Below are positions 1-11,870 of a stretch of DNA of 64,000 nucleotides, in pieces (positions within the stretch are counted from its first letter, which is position 1; every line of letters starts with the position of its first letter). A program made the position numbers and the translations under genes. Source of the stretch: Larimichthys crocea (taxonomy: Eukaryota; Chordata; Actinopteri; Sciaenidae); NCBI RefSeq assembly GCF_000972845.2, contig NC_040028.1, positions 19,310,210-19,374,209 on the forward strand, read 5' to 3'. The notes below the pieces were generated by a model. That model was given only the letters and a program-made list of their open reading frames with translations, was not told the DNA's origin and made no database searches.

Positions 1-134
1 TCCGTTCTCTCCGTCGCCCCCGTGGTGGTTGGCGTTGCTGTGGTAGCCGCTCATCGCCTCCAGCTTGATCTTCTTGACCTTCATGGCCTCCGCGATGGCT
101 GCGTTGGCAGCTGCTGCCGCCGCCGCTGTCAGGC
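1..134 (-). CDS. dach1: dach1 exon 3 (partial, continues past the left edge)
   Basis: This is the third coding exon of a dachshund homologue, a nuclear transcription cofactor acting with SIX/EYA proteins in eye, limb and neural development. The reverse complement begins after a good acceptor (pyrimidine-rich tctcttctccag) at 134 and opens with GC, which completes the glycine codon whose G ends exon 2. The frame then encodes L-T, a run of seven alanines, N-A-A-I-A-E-A-M-K-V-K-K-I-K-L-E-A-M-S, then a His/Asn/Gly-rich stretch ending in G-D-G-E-N-G at base 1. This matches, from memory, vertebrate DACH1 just after the PPTG motif, which has the Ala run, the basic KVKKIKLEAM segment and an acidic/Asn tail. 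The Ala run is a little shorter than in human. The reading frame is open to the edge and the exon's 3' end lies outside the window. DACH2 is less likely because its equivalent segment has a shorter Ala stretch and a different KLQKMKL sequence. Confidence 0.95.
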
Positions 135-3100
135 CTGGAGAAGAGAGAGGAGACACGAGCGCTTACATGTCTCTGCTAGGGCTGAGCCACTGCACCTGCA
201 GAAGCTTTTTCAGAAACCTGCCCGGCTGAATAATAATAAAAAAAAAAACACACAAAGCAAAAGGACGTTTGAAATAATAAAACAATGAATAATTTTATAC
301 ACTGTGGGGAATAAGCGCCTATGAGATCACAGCTTGGTTTTTCATCTTCTGACAAGGGATATCTTCACAGCGGGCCGTCATGCTGATGGGATGTATCCCC
401 GTGTGTGTGGCAGCATATGATTTTTATGAATGTTTCACAGACTCGCCGCTGTATTGATGTATTTGTACCTTGATGGGAACAGATGCAGTCACCATAATAG
501 TGCATGATGTAAGCATTTTGTGTATAACACTTAAAATACACAAAGTAGGCATATGTATAATAGAGGCATAGTGATGCAGTGTGACACGAGGCGAGGCCGC
601 GTCTTAAGAAATCTCCTCATTGAGTGTGTTTCAATGATACCTTCTAATGTACTCAGCAGATACTGGTATTCCTTCACAGCTATCGCAGGGCTCCTCTGAG
701 AGTCAAGGCAAGTCATCAAGCAAAGAATGGAAAACTCGAAACAATGGGCCGAGGATTAAACTGCTTTTTATTCTTTAATACTTGTGAGTAAATGGCTTTG
801 AGTGCACTTGAAGGAGAGCCACAAGTGAAACTTAAATAAAGCTGCGTGAAAGAAATGTGGAGGAATCATTGAACTTTCAATATCATGTCTCAGAAAGGAA
901 GAAAAACAAAACATATCAGGAAATCAGGCGCTCTGTTGGCTGGGTGGTGGTTGCCAGAGGGCTGGTTGTAAGGTTGGAGGTCCACATGGGTGGAGGTTTA
1001 TTCATAGTGCTTCCAAAAAAAATGTGAAAAACAACAAAAAAATTAAACAAATAAAAGTATTTATTCATCAACAGCACTAATCCTGGATAAACGATATACT
1101 CTCTCACCTGTCTGTATGCTGCATCCGACTACAGTGTGGGACAACTCATCATTGCTTAAGAGAAACATAAATTTCCCAGGGTGCACAAATGCATCATCAA
1201 AAATAAAATAATCAACACGTTACCTCCTTTGATGTGGTGTCTGCTCGTCATAATTGGTAACGTCATTGTACGCAACAGACACCACGGACAAACTAAGTCT
1301 TCGTAACTCTAATGCGTCACGTTAAAGACGTGAAAAGTAACTAAAAAAAAAATACCAATAATAAATGTACTTGTTGTTATTGTGTTAACTTCAATTTAAC
1401 AATGTTAGAAATGTAAATATATATATATGAACACAAACAAAGCCGGGGTAGTTATGTGCATGTACGTTATCAGTGAAGTGAATTTACGGTTAACAAACGG
1501 TAATCATAACAGCTACAATATACAAATAAATATATACAGATATATAAGTTACAAATGGTAGAGGTGAGTCACAGCAACCCAAAAAGATTAGATCACAACA
1601 TAATGTGTTTTTGTTGTTTTTAAGACGTTAATGTTTGAAATAAAACAGAAAAACACTATCGATGTATAAAAAGTTTTATACCCTGACAAATGTCTCTTAC
1701 GACACGGCAATCTTAAATTCTTCAGCATGCATGATCACTTGAAAAATTCTGACAACATGCCAAATCTCTCTGAGAACATGGATTGTGTTCAGGCCCGAGG
1801 CTGCTGTTCTCACGAGCACGCTAAATGACTATTGACATTGCATTTGAAATGATCATTCACATTTCCACTGCTATCTCTCTCCACTCTATACCGGCAATAG
1901 CAATATTTGACACGGTGATCAAAACGGACTTGGTGTGATTGATATAGTCTGAGATTATAGACACACATATGCCGAGCGCGCTGCAGAGATCATAAAGCAT
2001 TGGTTTGTCATTGTGGTATTTCCAGGGTTCTGCTGTGTCGAACGTGACTGAAATCTTTATTCATGAGGCCGGTCTCGAACAGCAGGGACAGATAGTGCTA
2101 AAGCTCCTCTAGGCCTGCTGCTGTGTCTCAGGAGAGTCCCACGACTCCTCTCGCCAAACCCCCAGCAACAGAATCAAAGACGCAAGTGGAGAAATAGATA
2201 TGTACCTATTAGTGGAATCACTCATATTCCCGCTATACGCTGTATCACCTGCCCTCTCAGGGAAGCTGCTCGCACTGGATATGCAGGTTTTGCCTTACGT
2301 TTGACGCAGAACAAGGCAAACGTCTGCGTTTATCATCGCTAAGCTGTCACGTCTCCGTGATGGGACTCAAGAGCAGCTATTAGCCATGCATCTAAAAAGG
2401 GGAGGGAGACACGAGTACAAGGAGAGAAGGTAGAACTCGAACATGTGGCTCTAATAGATACGTACGAGCGTGCACGCACACACACTGTACAAACCTGTAC
2501 ACAAGAACATACCGGCCCGGGCACCCTCTCCTCTCATCCCCCAGCTGATAGGCAGATGGCGAGAGTCACTCTGAGCCACTGACATGGAGGTGCATATAAT
2601 TTAAAGCCTTGTTTGCATCTTAAAATACATCAGGACCATATTGACGTACAGTATACATCATGTCAGCCAGAGCCCTCTCGTTTGCAATGGGCCCTGGCTG
2701 CTGTTCAATATGCATAGGCAGAGCAAGGAGGGGTGGTGGTGGTGGTGTGTGTGGTGGTGTGGATGTGGAGGTGGAGGGGGGGACATCGCCTCATAAGAAG
2801 GTGATACTTCTCCACATAATGAATGTGGCCTCTGCCCAGTCTGAAGGTCAGCCTTCATTTGTGTATAATGGGCAAGAGTCAACTGTTTTCCAAATGAGAC
2901 GTATGCAGAACAGACTGCCGAGTAAATATTGAAATCACCTCTGGGCTGTTTGTGTGATAAATTCCCCACCACAAATCAGGTGCCGCTCAAAGGAGTGCCG
3001 CAGTGGTCGCTTTTTTTATCCTGATGCTCTCCCTCTCTAACTTTGGCTGCTGGTTTATTGCACTGCAGCCTGCGTCTAAAACACATATCCATAAAACAAA

Positions 3101-3654
3101 ATCAGAAAAAAAAAAAAAAAGGGGGAAATGAATCCATGAACGAGGTGAGTACATAAAGGCTGAGGAATCGATTTGTACTATTGTGAAACAGATTAGACGA
3201 TCACTTTTTTCCTATTCATCACGCCGCTCCACGCCTACACCCCCGCCTTGTGACTAAGTGACGCTCTCCATGAATCGAAAATCTTTGTTCTGATAATTGT
3301 TTCATTTTCGGGGCAGATCAATTGTCATATCCTGCGTAACACACACCTCGATAGAGTGGATGTAATAAGGAAGGCCAGGGGGAGATGTTGGGCGCCCAGC
3401 AACAAGTCTATTAAGCCACTAGAAGTCTAAACGTCAACAAGACCAATCCCACTCAGTGCTAATCTGCATTCATTACTATGCAAACAAAACAATCCTGCCT
3501 CATATATTCTTTCAAAGTCACCTTTAGATTCAGACACTTTCCCCCCCTCTCATATAGACAGTGTCCAATCCTCCTGAGTACCGAACAAACAGCGCATCGC
3601 GGCCGCATGTAGAGAGCCACGCCGGTCAGAGGAGAGAAAAAAGGGGGGAACATT

Positions 3655-3880
3655 TCAACAAATAAGAGAATAGCATGGCACTGTCACATGGGGAGCACAA
3701 AACAGCAAATAACAGAGACAAGGTCTGATGGTAGCCCTTGGAGCAGCTGTCATATTAAATAATAATGAAGGATCTATTAATATGCAAAGGAAGCAGCAGC
3801 CGACTGGCTTAACGCTGTCATGCCTCTGCATATTGTCAGGATCTTCATCATTAATTAACATGCTAGCTGCCCCATACCTG
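3655..3880. promoter_or_regulatory. candidate conserved non-coding element in intron 2
   Basis: This high-complexity stretch contains no microsatellite. It has an octamer-like TATGCAAA at 3781-3788, a palindromic TTAATTAA at 3851-3858 and several AATAATGA/TAAT words. Such homeodomain and POU-like sites at this density are typical of developmental enhancers in vertebrate transcription-factor genes. That it is functional is inference; only the base pattern is seen. Confidence 0.3.
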
Positions 3881-4768
3881 CGCCAATGTCAGAACATTCT
3901 TACAACAAACACCCCAATGCCTGTGCCCTCCGCAACCAACTCGTATAATTAAATTAAAATCAGATTAACTTCACATCAGTACACAAAAGACTGACTTTTA
4001 CGACTTTCTCTAGCAGCGGTGTAAGAAAAATAAGCAGAGCTTTATCTGTTGTGTTTCTGTTCTGTCTCTGTTAGGCACTGCACCATGGGCAACAATGAAA
4101 ACACACTTTATTTATCGTGGGCGAGCAGGATAAGCAGGGGGGAGAAGAGGAGAAACACTCCATGTCAATGAGCATGGCCGCCTAATTTTATGCATGGACC
4201 GGTGGCGGCGCGCAGCAGCAATGACAAACTGGGGTTGGGAAACGACGCGACTCTTAGGTACACTGTGCCACTTGAACTCGTGCTATCCACATCATGACAA
4301 ATTTAGTATCAATTACACAGCGCTCTAACCTTATGACAAGCAGCGGTCTGAAAGAGGGAGGGGGGAGGCACAAAAGGAGTGACACTAAATTACCTGCTGC
4401 ATACCGGGATCTATTTTAAAGCAGCCTGAAGTGGCGCTGGATTAGATGATCCACTCTAGGAGCTGACGTGCTAATTGTACATCAAAAGAACATAAATACT
4501 AATATTAATAAATATTACAATACGTCTCCGCCGCGATGAACGAGGCTCTCCACACACACACACATATGTTCGTACAGTAAAGGCAGAGCCAGTCAGCATT
4601 AGGAAATACTGTTTTTTATCAGTAAAGTACAGCATGCACCCCGGTGGGCTGCAGGTGACATTCATTTCTCTAATGGTAAATGCAGTACTCCTGCGTTATT
4701 CAAAAGGTTGAAGCCATATCCAGGACATAAATGAATTATATTGAAGCTGCTGCTTAAGTAGTGGCCAG

Positions 4769-4796
4769 AGTGTGAGTGTGAGTGTGAGTGTGAGTG
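4769..4796. repeat. GTGAGT hexamer array
   Basis: About four and a half perfect copies of a GTGAGT unit stand in tandem. Each unit resembles a consensus 5' splice site on the plus strand, but the gene runs on the minus strand, so a splicing role in dach1 is unlikely. It is best treated as a simple repeat. Confidence 0.85.
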
Positions 4797-4920
4797 GAGG
4801 CTCCCCCCCCTCTCCACTTTAAAGGAGATGTCATCTCAGTGTGGTGTCAGTCCACAGCAAATAATCCGATTTGGGGGGGCCAATCTGCCTGTAATGCATC
4901 AGCAACTGGAAAGGCTCCAG

Positions 4921-4969
4921 CACACACACACACCCACACTCACACACACACACACACATACACACACAC
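4921..4969. repeat. (CA)n microsatellite, interrupted
   Basis: This is a CA dinucleotide tract with a few interruptions (CCC, CTC, ATA). It accounts for the Thr/His-rich open frames on both strands here. A second, shorter CA tract running into TATATATA follows at 5035-5060. Confidence 0.95.
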
Positions 4970-7199
4970 CCATCAGCCCCCTTCTTCCTCCCGCGGGGCA
5001 TGAACACACACATTCAAACGCTCACATGTGCTTTCACACACACACACACATATATATATATGAGAGTATTTCCTTAAATGGAAAGCTAAGCATATTAAGA
5101 TGTCCTTTTTCTAAATGGAAGCGGTGTCAAGGGCAAAGATACATATGTTAACAATGTGTTTCACAGAGGCCTCTCTGGTCCTGTTAGAGTGTGAAGACGA
5201 AGAAGACGAAGAAGAAGACGTCTACTCCACCGCGCTGAATCGTGGTCATCTGATTTAAATCTAACACGACTCCAGCCTCCGTCCAAATATCTTTGCAGAT
5301 TACAGTTTGGCAAAAACAAAGTGTCGTGTCACACGCTGCCCTCCAAGGAAACCAGATCAGATAATGAATTTTTTTTATTTTTTTTTTACGAAAAGCTCAG
5401 CCTCTCTCCTGACTGCTGAAGAGTTTGGATGGAGGGTGGGTGGAGCCTGCCATCCCATCCGTGAACTTACATGTGTCCAGAGTCAGGACACAACCTGTTA
5501 CTGAAGAACTCTGCACGCTCACACAAACATGCAGGCTGTGTCACTGCGATCGACAGCTACAACCGGACACACGGTGAAAATAACATTACTCTGCATGTCT
5601 GTCATAGTACACAGTAAACCTGTGCAGATATATATTTATTAATCCTCACTTACCTCATGTACAACTAAGATTTATTATCTATTATTTATTTATCATTTTA
5701 TCCAAATGTCTGTATATAGATACATCTATATTTATGCATATATATATCTTTTAAATATGTAGAGTTATTTCTCATGTTGCACCTACCTGTCATGTTTTAA
5801 ACTGTACTTATGTCCACACCTGTATGTACAATTGAGAGCATTGATCAAATTCCTTGTGCGTGTGTGTGTGTGTGTACACACACCTGGACAATAAAGTGGT
5901 TGTGACTCAGATCCTGACTCCGTGGAGTCTTGCAGGACGGCTGAAGTCGCTAACTCAAATCTGCAAAATGAACTAATCCGACATGACACGATAGTGGAAC
6001 TATTCAAGACGTCTTCTCTCGTTTTTTGTCATCAATCAGAATATTTGGACATGACGGGCGGGGGGGGGGGATCAATTAGCCGCCTGCTTAGATGCTAACT
6101 TATGTGTGGTCAATTATACTTCATTATTAATCTGTCAGAATCTGTAAATTCCTCTGACACTTCGGCGCTTAAATGCTATCGTTGGAAACAATAAATGGGA
6201 ATTGATGGGAAAAGTTGGCGCAGTTATGAAGCTCACGGCGGGTTAAAAAAAAAAAAAAAAGAAAACCTCAATTACTTTATCTCTGCCCCTGAATACCCCG
6301 ACTAAATGTCAAGATCATAGAGTCCCTCTGGGCTTAAAGGGGGGATGATATCAAAAGGCTTTTCTGTTGCTTTATGTTCCACTAAATAACACGGCTCTTT
6401 CTCATCATTGTCCTCCTCTGTGTTCACCGCGGCCTTTAAGTTCGCCTTCTGTACAGGCGGCGCGAAGATAGCCGGTGACCTCGCCCTGTTCCCAGAGTTC
6501 AAAGCACTGGCCTGCGAGGCCTCCGGTGCAGCGAATTACAAGGATCTCACAGATGATACTCGAGGAGGGGAGAAGAAAAAAATGTGATGGAGGGAAATCC
6601 AAATTGTTACACAGCCCTCTGCGTTTCATCTCTTTGTACTCCGGCTGACAGTTGGTCAAACACTGTACTGTACACTGAGCGAGCGTTCAAACAGCTCTGT
6701 TCAACAGTATCATTAAAGACATATCGAGAAGGAGAAGAAGCAGGATATGCAAATGAGAGCACTTACAGCCACCGACATCAAAGCAGTCACAATGAAGCCA
6801 GCCACAAATAGAACAAAAGCATTAGTCGCAATAAGACTTGGCCCGCGGGCTAAGTTAGGGCACAAACGCTTGTTGTTGATTCTTGTGGCGATAAGCTTGC
6901 TTTAGCATCACCACTGCCTATGTACATATACCAGTGGAGTGGATTTAATCGCACTAATTAGACGGCACTCAAGGCAAAATGCAACATCTACTGGAATAAT
7001 CTGAGAGAAAAGATCTCCACTCCAATTTATTCTACCCCCCCCTCTCTTGGGTTTCCGGAGGGTTGAGCGAGCAGAGGATCTGTTTTTGGTAAACGAGTGA
7101 GCGGCTGGTGTCTGGTGGTTGGGTGCATGTGTCACTTTGGACTGGCTGCCATTTCGAGGACAAGCTGCAGGGAGGCCGCTGGTGGTGGTGGTGGTGGAG

Positions 7200-7262
7200 G
7201 GTGGCGGGGGGGTTGTGTAGTGTATGTGTGTGTGTGTGTAGAAAGAAAGAAAGAAAGAAAAA
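7200..7262. repeat. GGT / TG / GAAA simple-repeat cluster beside exon 2
   Basis: A (GGT)n tract from about 7180 passes into G-runs, a (TG)n tract at about 7226-7239 and four (GAAA) units near 7241-7262. On the gene's strand this reads as pyrimidine-rich TTTC, CA and CCA repeats starting about 75 nt downstream of the exon 2 donor. Confidence 0.85.
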
Positions 7263-7336
7263 AGCAGGCAGACAGAGTGAATCAGAGCCTTAGCAACAAT
7301 GACAGAGCGCTACAGCATACTGAGGCCACAACGTAC

Positions 7337-7452
7337 CTGTGGGTGGCATCATGCCGGGGGACATGAGGCCGGGGACCGAGTGGGGCATGATGTGGGGGTT
7401 CTCCGGCGATGTCACACTCTGGGTCCTCTTCGGAGGCCGGCCGGGTCTGGAG
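7337..7452 (-). CDS. dach1: dach1 exon 2
   Basis: This 116-nt coding exon encodes the linker after the SKI/SNO/DAC domain. I chose the acceptor GTTTTTAG at 7453-7454 over the CTCCAG six bases further in: its first base C completes the AG-C serine codon left by exon 1 and gives S-S-R-P-G-R-P-P-K-R, the family sequence. The frame continues T-Q-S-V-T-S-P-E-N-P-H-I-M-P-H-S-V-P-G-L, then M-S-P-G-M-M-P-P-T, and ends with a single G before the donor GTACGT, so the next codon is split with exon 3 (glycine). Differences from human DACH1 are few (N-P-H for N-S-H, M-M for I-I). The basic GRPPKR motif may help nuclear localisation or DNA contact; that is inference. The surrounding open frame, with poly-Pro and poly-Ser translation, is intronic pyrimidine tract and not protein. 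Confidence 0.96.
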
Positions 7453-7463
7453 CTAAAAACACC

Positions 7464-7575
7464 GGGCACAGAGAAGGAGGGAGAGAGAACGTGGGTGAGA
7501 GACGAGGAGAAGGAGGAGGTGGAGGAGGAGGAGGAGGGTTGTGTGGGTGGTGGTGGTGGTGGCGGCAGCGGGGGG
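7464..7575 (-). promoter_or_regulatory. extended polypyrimidine tract upstream of exon 2
   Basis: On the gene's strand, roughly 110 nt before exon 2 is made of CCACC, CCTCCT, CTCTC and TTCTC units, ending about 10 nt before the acceptor AG. A normal polypyrimidine tract is far shorter. Tracts like this bind PTB-type splicing factors (general knowledge), so exon 2 inclusion could be regulated. The effect on splicing is inference. Confidence 0.5.
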
Positions 7576-7639
7576 AGGGTGTTAACATTTGGAGCACTCC
7601 AGAATGCAATTCCATCCCAAACAGCTAACATGTACTGTA

Positions 7640-8050
7640 AATAAATTTCTTTTCAAGGACAGTTGCTTTCTGCAGCTCAACATAATAGACTTCCATAACT
7701 AATTAGATTACACGGTGAATTCATTTCCTTTATTGAAGATCAACCACTTTTTGATGCATAATTCATAACCCGTACCTCGTTACCTGTTCCTCCGTATTAA
7801 TATCCCCACACTATTTGAATTGCCTCGTTTGCATATGCTAAAATCCAGCGCGCGGCCCTCGGCCTGGAAATTACATGTTAACTTGTTATAATTATTGCAG
7901 TCAGGCCACTATTGATTTATGAGACTTTTAAAAACCAAATATGTGTAGTTCTGGTAATGAATGATATTTTAAGGTTCTTCAGGAAATTAAAAGGCAATGG
8001 CTGCCTTAGGAAATGTTCTGCTTGCTTGATTTAATGCGCGCCTTAGCTGG
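7640..8050. promoter_or_regulatory. candidate conserved non-coding element just upstream of exon 2
   Basis: This block starts right after the repeats next to exon 2 and is free of microsatellites. It has CTAATTAG at 7699-7706, an octamer-type TTTGCATATGC near 7828-7838, TTATAATTATTG, and several ATTAA words. The match to enhancer-like composition is visible; regulatory activity is inferred. Confidence 0.33.
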
Positions 8051-9024
8051 AAGGTGGTGTGACAGAGTGATTCAGACCTGTTGGACGGTTCTGATGGGGG
8101 AGTTTTATTACACCAAACGAGGGGCACAGATCCAGCCGTGATAAATGACTGTGCCACCTCACCGCGGAGGAGAAAAGGCCTTCAGAAGCAGATACACCCC
8201 TGACTTTCCACACATCTTACTCATTCACTTATTAATACAGCTTCGAGTTGCAATCAATACCTACTTTGCTGGCTTATAGTTACAAAGAAAAGCCTACAGG
8301 GTGAAAAAATAAAAAAGAGCATATAATGAAGGGGCCGAGATCCTATAGAGGTATAGTCTTTATGAACAAGGAGCTGGATGTCTCAGCTGAAGATGAATTA
8401 TGGTGACTTGACACAGGTGACATATTGGCTTCATACATTATTTCACATACATTTTTTAAGCTTTACACCAGGATACTAAGTCCCCTCTAATATGAACTGA
8501 GTTTAATCCATCTTTAAAACACCAAAGGGTTTCCGTAGCGAGTCCAAACTACGGGGTGGAAATCTGTAAAAAAAAAAGAAAAAAAGAAGAAGAATCAAAC
8601 CTGCCGGGGCCGGAAATCAAACCTGCGACGTGACAGCTAAGAAGACTGCAATCTGTAATTCTGTTAATAAGGTCTGAAAGGGGTGTGCCGGTGCAGGTAC
8701 CAGATCTTTCATCTGCTGCGACGTCAACGAGCACAACTAGATACACGCAGCACGTTAATAAACGTTAGATAAACAGAGAGTTGACGGAGTTGGTTTTCGT
8801 GTTGTTTCGGTGATCGGCATCAGGTATGGAGCAACAAAAAACTGTGTGGACTCCTATTTATGTCGGGCATCTATCATGAAAATCGTGAAAATGGGGTGTT
8901 GCCGTAGATACCATATTGTGTGACGTATTCAGAAGAACCACGTGCCGATCATGGTACCAACACCGACATGTGTGTTTGTTTGCAAGGTGTCGTTTCTTTT
9001 GACGAATCTCTCCACGAATAAATC

Positions 9025-9193
9025 TTAAAGGTCCAGTCTGCAGAATTTAGTTGCATCTAGTGGACTAATCGCTGCATTGCAGTCTCCTCACATCACCCTC
9101 ACCTTCCTAGACAAGGAAATGCATGAAAACATATTTATAAATATTATATTCCATGTTTTCCTAATCCTGAAGATTTTGCAGAGTGCACCTTTA
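9025..9193. repeat. TTAAAGGTCCAG-type short inverted-repeat element (decayed)
   Basis: It begins TTAAAGGTCCAGTCTGCAG and ends near 9193 with a degraded CACCTTTA end. Its interior (TAGTGGACTAATCGCTGCATTGCAGTCTCCTCACATCACCCTC) is the reverse complement of the interior of the element at 49018-49246, which places it in the same family in the opposite orientation. It is a non-autonomous, MITE-like element with no open frame. Confidence 0.7.
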
Positions 9194-11394
9194 TTTTGGA
9201 GGCACGACGCGTCGCCACAAAAATCATAAAACAGCGCTTTGATTCCATCGTTTGTTGATGCTGTTGTCATGATTTTAATATTTGAAAGCTTTACGAGCAA
9301 CAAAAGTTTAAAATTAATTTAATGTAACCGACTGATGAGCTGCTCTGGGTGTGTGTATTTAAACAATGATGGCTCGTTCTGGACTTTATCAACCAGCGCA
9401 GTATATGAGACTGTTTGTGTTACAGTACATTTCACTACATTTCCCAAAGGCAGTATCTACAAAGTGATGCAGTGTTTTTAGTGGAGATACCACACAGCCT
9501 TAGCAGTTGAATTTATTCAGCCGTGTCTTGTGAGGTTTATTTACCTCAGTCCTGCTAATAGAGTGCACTCGCTCTATCTGTCTGAATGTGCTGACTCTCT
9601 CATATACGCCGGCTCTGGAGGTTTTTTCAGGACTAAAAGCAGACCTTCGCCCGACTGTGTCCCTTTGGAGGGAAAATACAAAAAGTGATAGAAAGAAGTG
9701 GCGAGTGGGAGAGAGCGAATGACAAGAAGGGAGAGAGAGAAATGAGTGCCAGCTCAACCTAGGAACGTCTGGAAATGTAATTCCTATTTCTATAGAAGCA
9801 CCTCTTTGATCTTATGAGAGGGAGAGATCGCACACAGTTTTGCTGTCATCACTTTTACTTGTACTCTGGCTGAATTATTTATGAAAGACCTCAATAGAGG
9901 GTATGTGATGGGTAAAAGGCTTTTTTTTTTTTTTTAAACCAACAATACTGAAAGCAAAAGGACCTCAAATGGACAAAAAAATGTCACATCAACCTTAGAT
10001 CATGTCAAAGGATGTGAACTCAGGTACAAAGACCCAGTTAAGTAAAGGTAATGTTTAGATAGGCTGCAAAGGAATCTGTCTGTGTGTTTAAAGGGATAGC
10101 ATTTCAGCTACTACTGGCTAGCCATGAAAGCAATACACCGACTGAACAGGAGCTTTGAACTGAGGAACCTCCGCGCAACAGGAAAGCCTCACAGAAATGA
10201 AGGTTATTGTCTCCTTTGCCTGTGTGTGTGTGTGTTTCTACTGCGTTATGACAGAGGGTGTGCCATGGCTACTTTCCTCCGTTATTCATCGCATCGTCTC
10301 GTAACAAACGTCTAATTTTGTTCCCTCGCAACGCCGGCTGCACGAGCTGCTACATGACCAGAGCCATAGCCGAGGTCCAGAGAGGAACTCAACCTGGCCT
10401 CAAACAAAAGAGCCAGGCTATTTATCAAGCAGCAGATGCTGATTCCCTAAATAGCCTGGCACAGAAACTGCTCCAAACTAGGCCATTATTGCAACAAAAA
10501 AGATAGCACAACTGGATTTATGATTGGAATTTCACTACTTCTCATGCCTTCATCCGCTGTTGTCTTTTCTAATCACCGTTCATTTTCCCTTCTCGACTTT
10601 TAATATGTCTGAGAAAATAAGAACCTCCGGCTTTTAAATTGGACTTATTTGGACAATATTATTTCTGTATTAGAGGTCAATCAGGAAAGAATTTTATTCC
10701 CTGCTTTATTTATATTTATACTAAAGATACCCTCATATCTCTGGCTTCAATTAAGGAAACAAAATAGGACCCGCCAGCTTTGGGCTGGGGCCACAAATAT
10801 GTTACACATCTATTCTCTCTCTCTTTCTCTTTTTTTTTTTTGTTTCGCTACCATGGTGAAAAGAAAATAAGCGGTGAACTTTCCCTGAACCAGACTTCCT
10901 TTAATGGCCCGGCCGTGTGTTGACCCAGCAGAGTCGGCTGGAACCTGATACTATCCAACACACTACACTGCGCAAGGCAATCAGATTACACGGGGCCCAA
11001 CAATACACTCCACACGAGTCCAATTTCAGCGCTACAATGCAATAAAAGCACAATAATTAAATTCGCGTTCTCACCCCCGTTTACAGGAAGCCGACACGAG
11101 GTGATGCGTATAATAATAAGAGGTATAATATCACACGAGATATCAGGACGCTTTTTTTGATCTCGTGGTAGAAATTCTGACATCTCACTATCAGACTTTT
11201 TTTTTTATTTTTTCTGTCGACGGAAGCAGTGACTGAGATCTTATTACCCAGAACGCCGTTAATGCAGTGATTATGATCTGTTATAAATCAATTCAAACCA
11301 CAAATGTAATGTTTAGTCCAAAGTGGGCGCACTCCCTTCAGTGGATTCAGTTACACACAAAAATCATCTGCTGCTCCCATCGTTCGGATATCTT

Positions 11395-11870
11395 TAGGAA
11401 TTCAACCTGATTATGTCAATAGTGAGTCCGGTTTGCAGAGAAAGAGCATAATATTATTTCCTGCTGGTTATGATTGAGCCATTAACCTTTTATCTCGGTC
11501 TTTTGTTTGACGTTTCTAAAAGGTAAGGATGAAGATATTTATTCCATTTCCGCCCAGTCGGCCAAAACAAGCGAGTGAATCATTCCGTCTGGGGCTTGTG
11601 TAAACAAAAGGCCTCTCCAGGTCTCTGCCAATCAGGCCTTATAAAATATTAACCCAATGTCATTGCCCTTTTAAAATCTCTCACCTAGAATTCCCTAATT
11701 GTTCCTTTTCTTTATCTCTTCAGTGCAGAGAGTAAATAAATTAACAAAATAGCTTTTATCGCCCTGAGTAACCTTTTAACTGAAGGATTATCTGGGGTTT
11801 ATTTTTCATTTCTCTCACAGCGATAGCAGAGCATGCCCCATTGATTGGTTTGCCGAGGTGGTGACCAGCC
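11395..11870. promoter_or_regulatory. candidate conserved non-coding element
   Basis: Nearly 480 bases of high-complexity sequence carry no simple repeats. It includes TGATTATGTCAATAG, GTGTAAACAAAAGG (forkhead-like TGTAAACA), CCAATCAGGCC and AAATAAATTAACAAAAT. The dense mixture of forkhead, CCAAT and TAAT-type words is typical of developmental enhancers; function is inferred. Confidence 0.35.

Larger units (their letters stand above)
135..7336 (-). other. dach1: dach1 intron 2
   Basis: This is the intron between exons 2 and 3, about 7.2 kb, with donor GTACGT at the exon 2 end and acceptor CAG at the exon 3 end. I see no further exon in it. It holds microsatellites (a GTGAGT array near 4770, CA tracts at 4921-4969 and 5035-5050), several poly-A/T runs and one candidate conserved block at 3655-3880. 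The open frames inside it are short and mostly made of simple repeats (poly-Thr/His from CA tracts), so I treat them as chance. The intron phase is 1, as expected from the split glycine codon. Confidence 0.85.

Noticed and set aside
7290..7631. 113-codon frame containing exon 2 with poly-Pro and poly-Ser
   Set aside because: Only the middle part is real exon. The poly-Pro/Ser part is translated polypyrimidine intron, and the tail reads past the donor site.
8580..8700. B-box-like GGTTTGATTTCC on the minus strand
   Set aside because: An isolated word without an A box or tRNA fold. It could be a decayed SINE, but the support is too weak to call.
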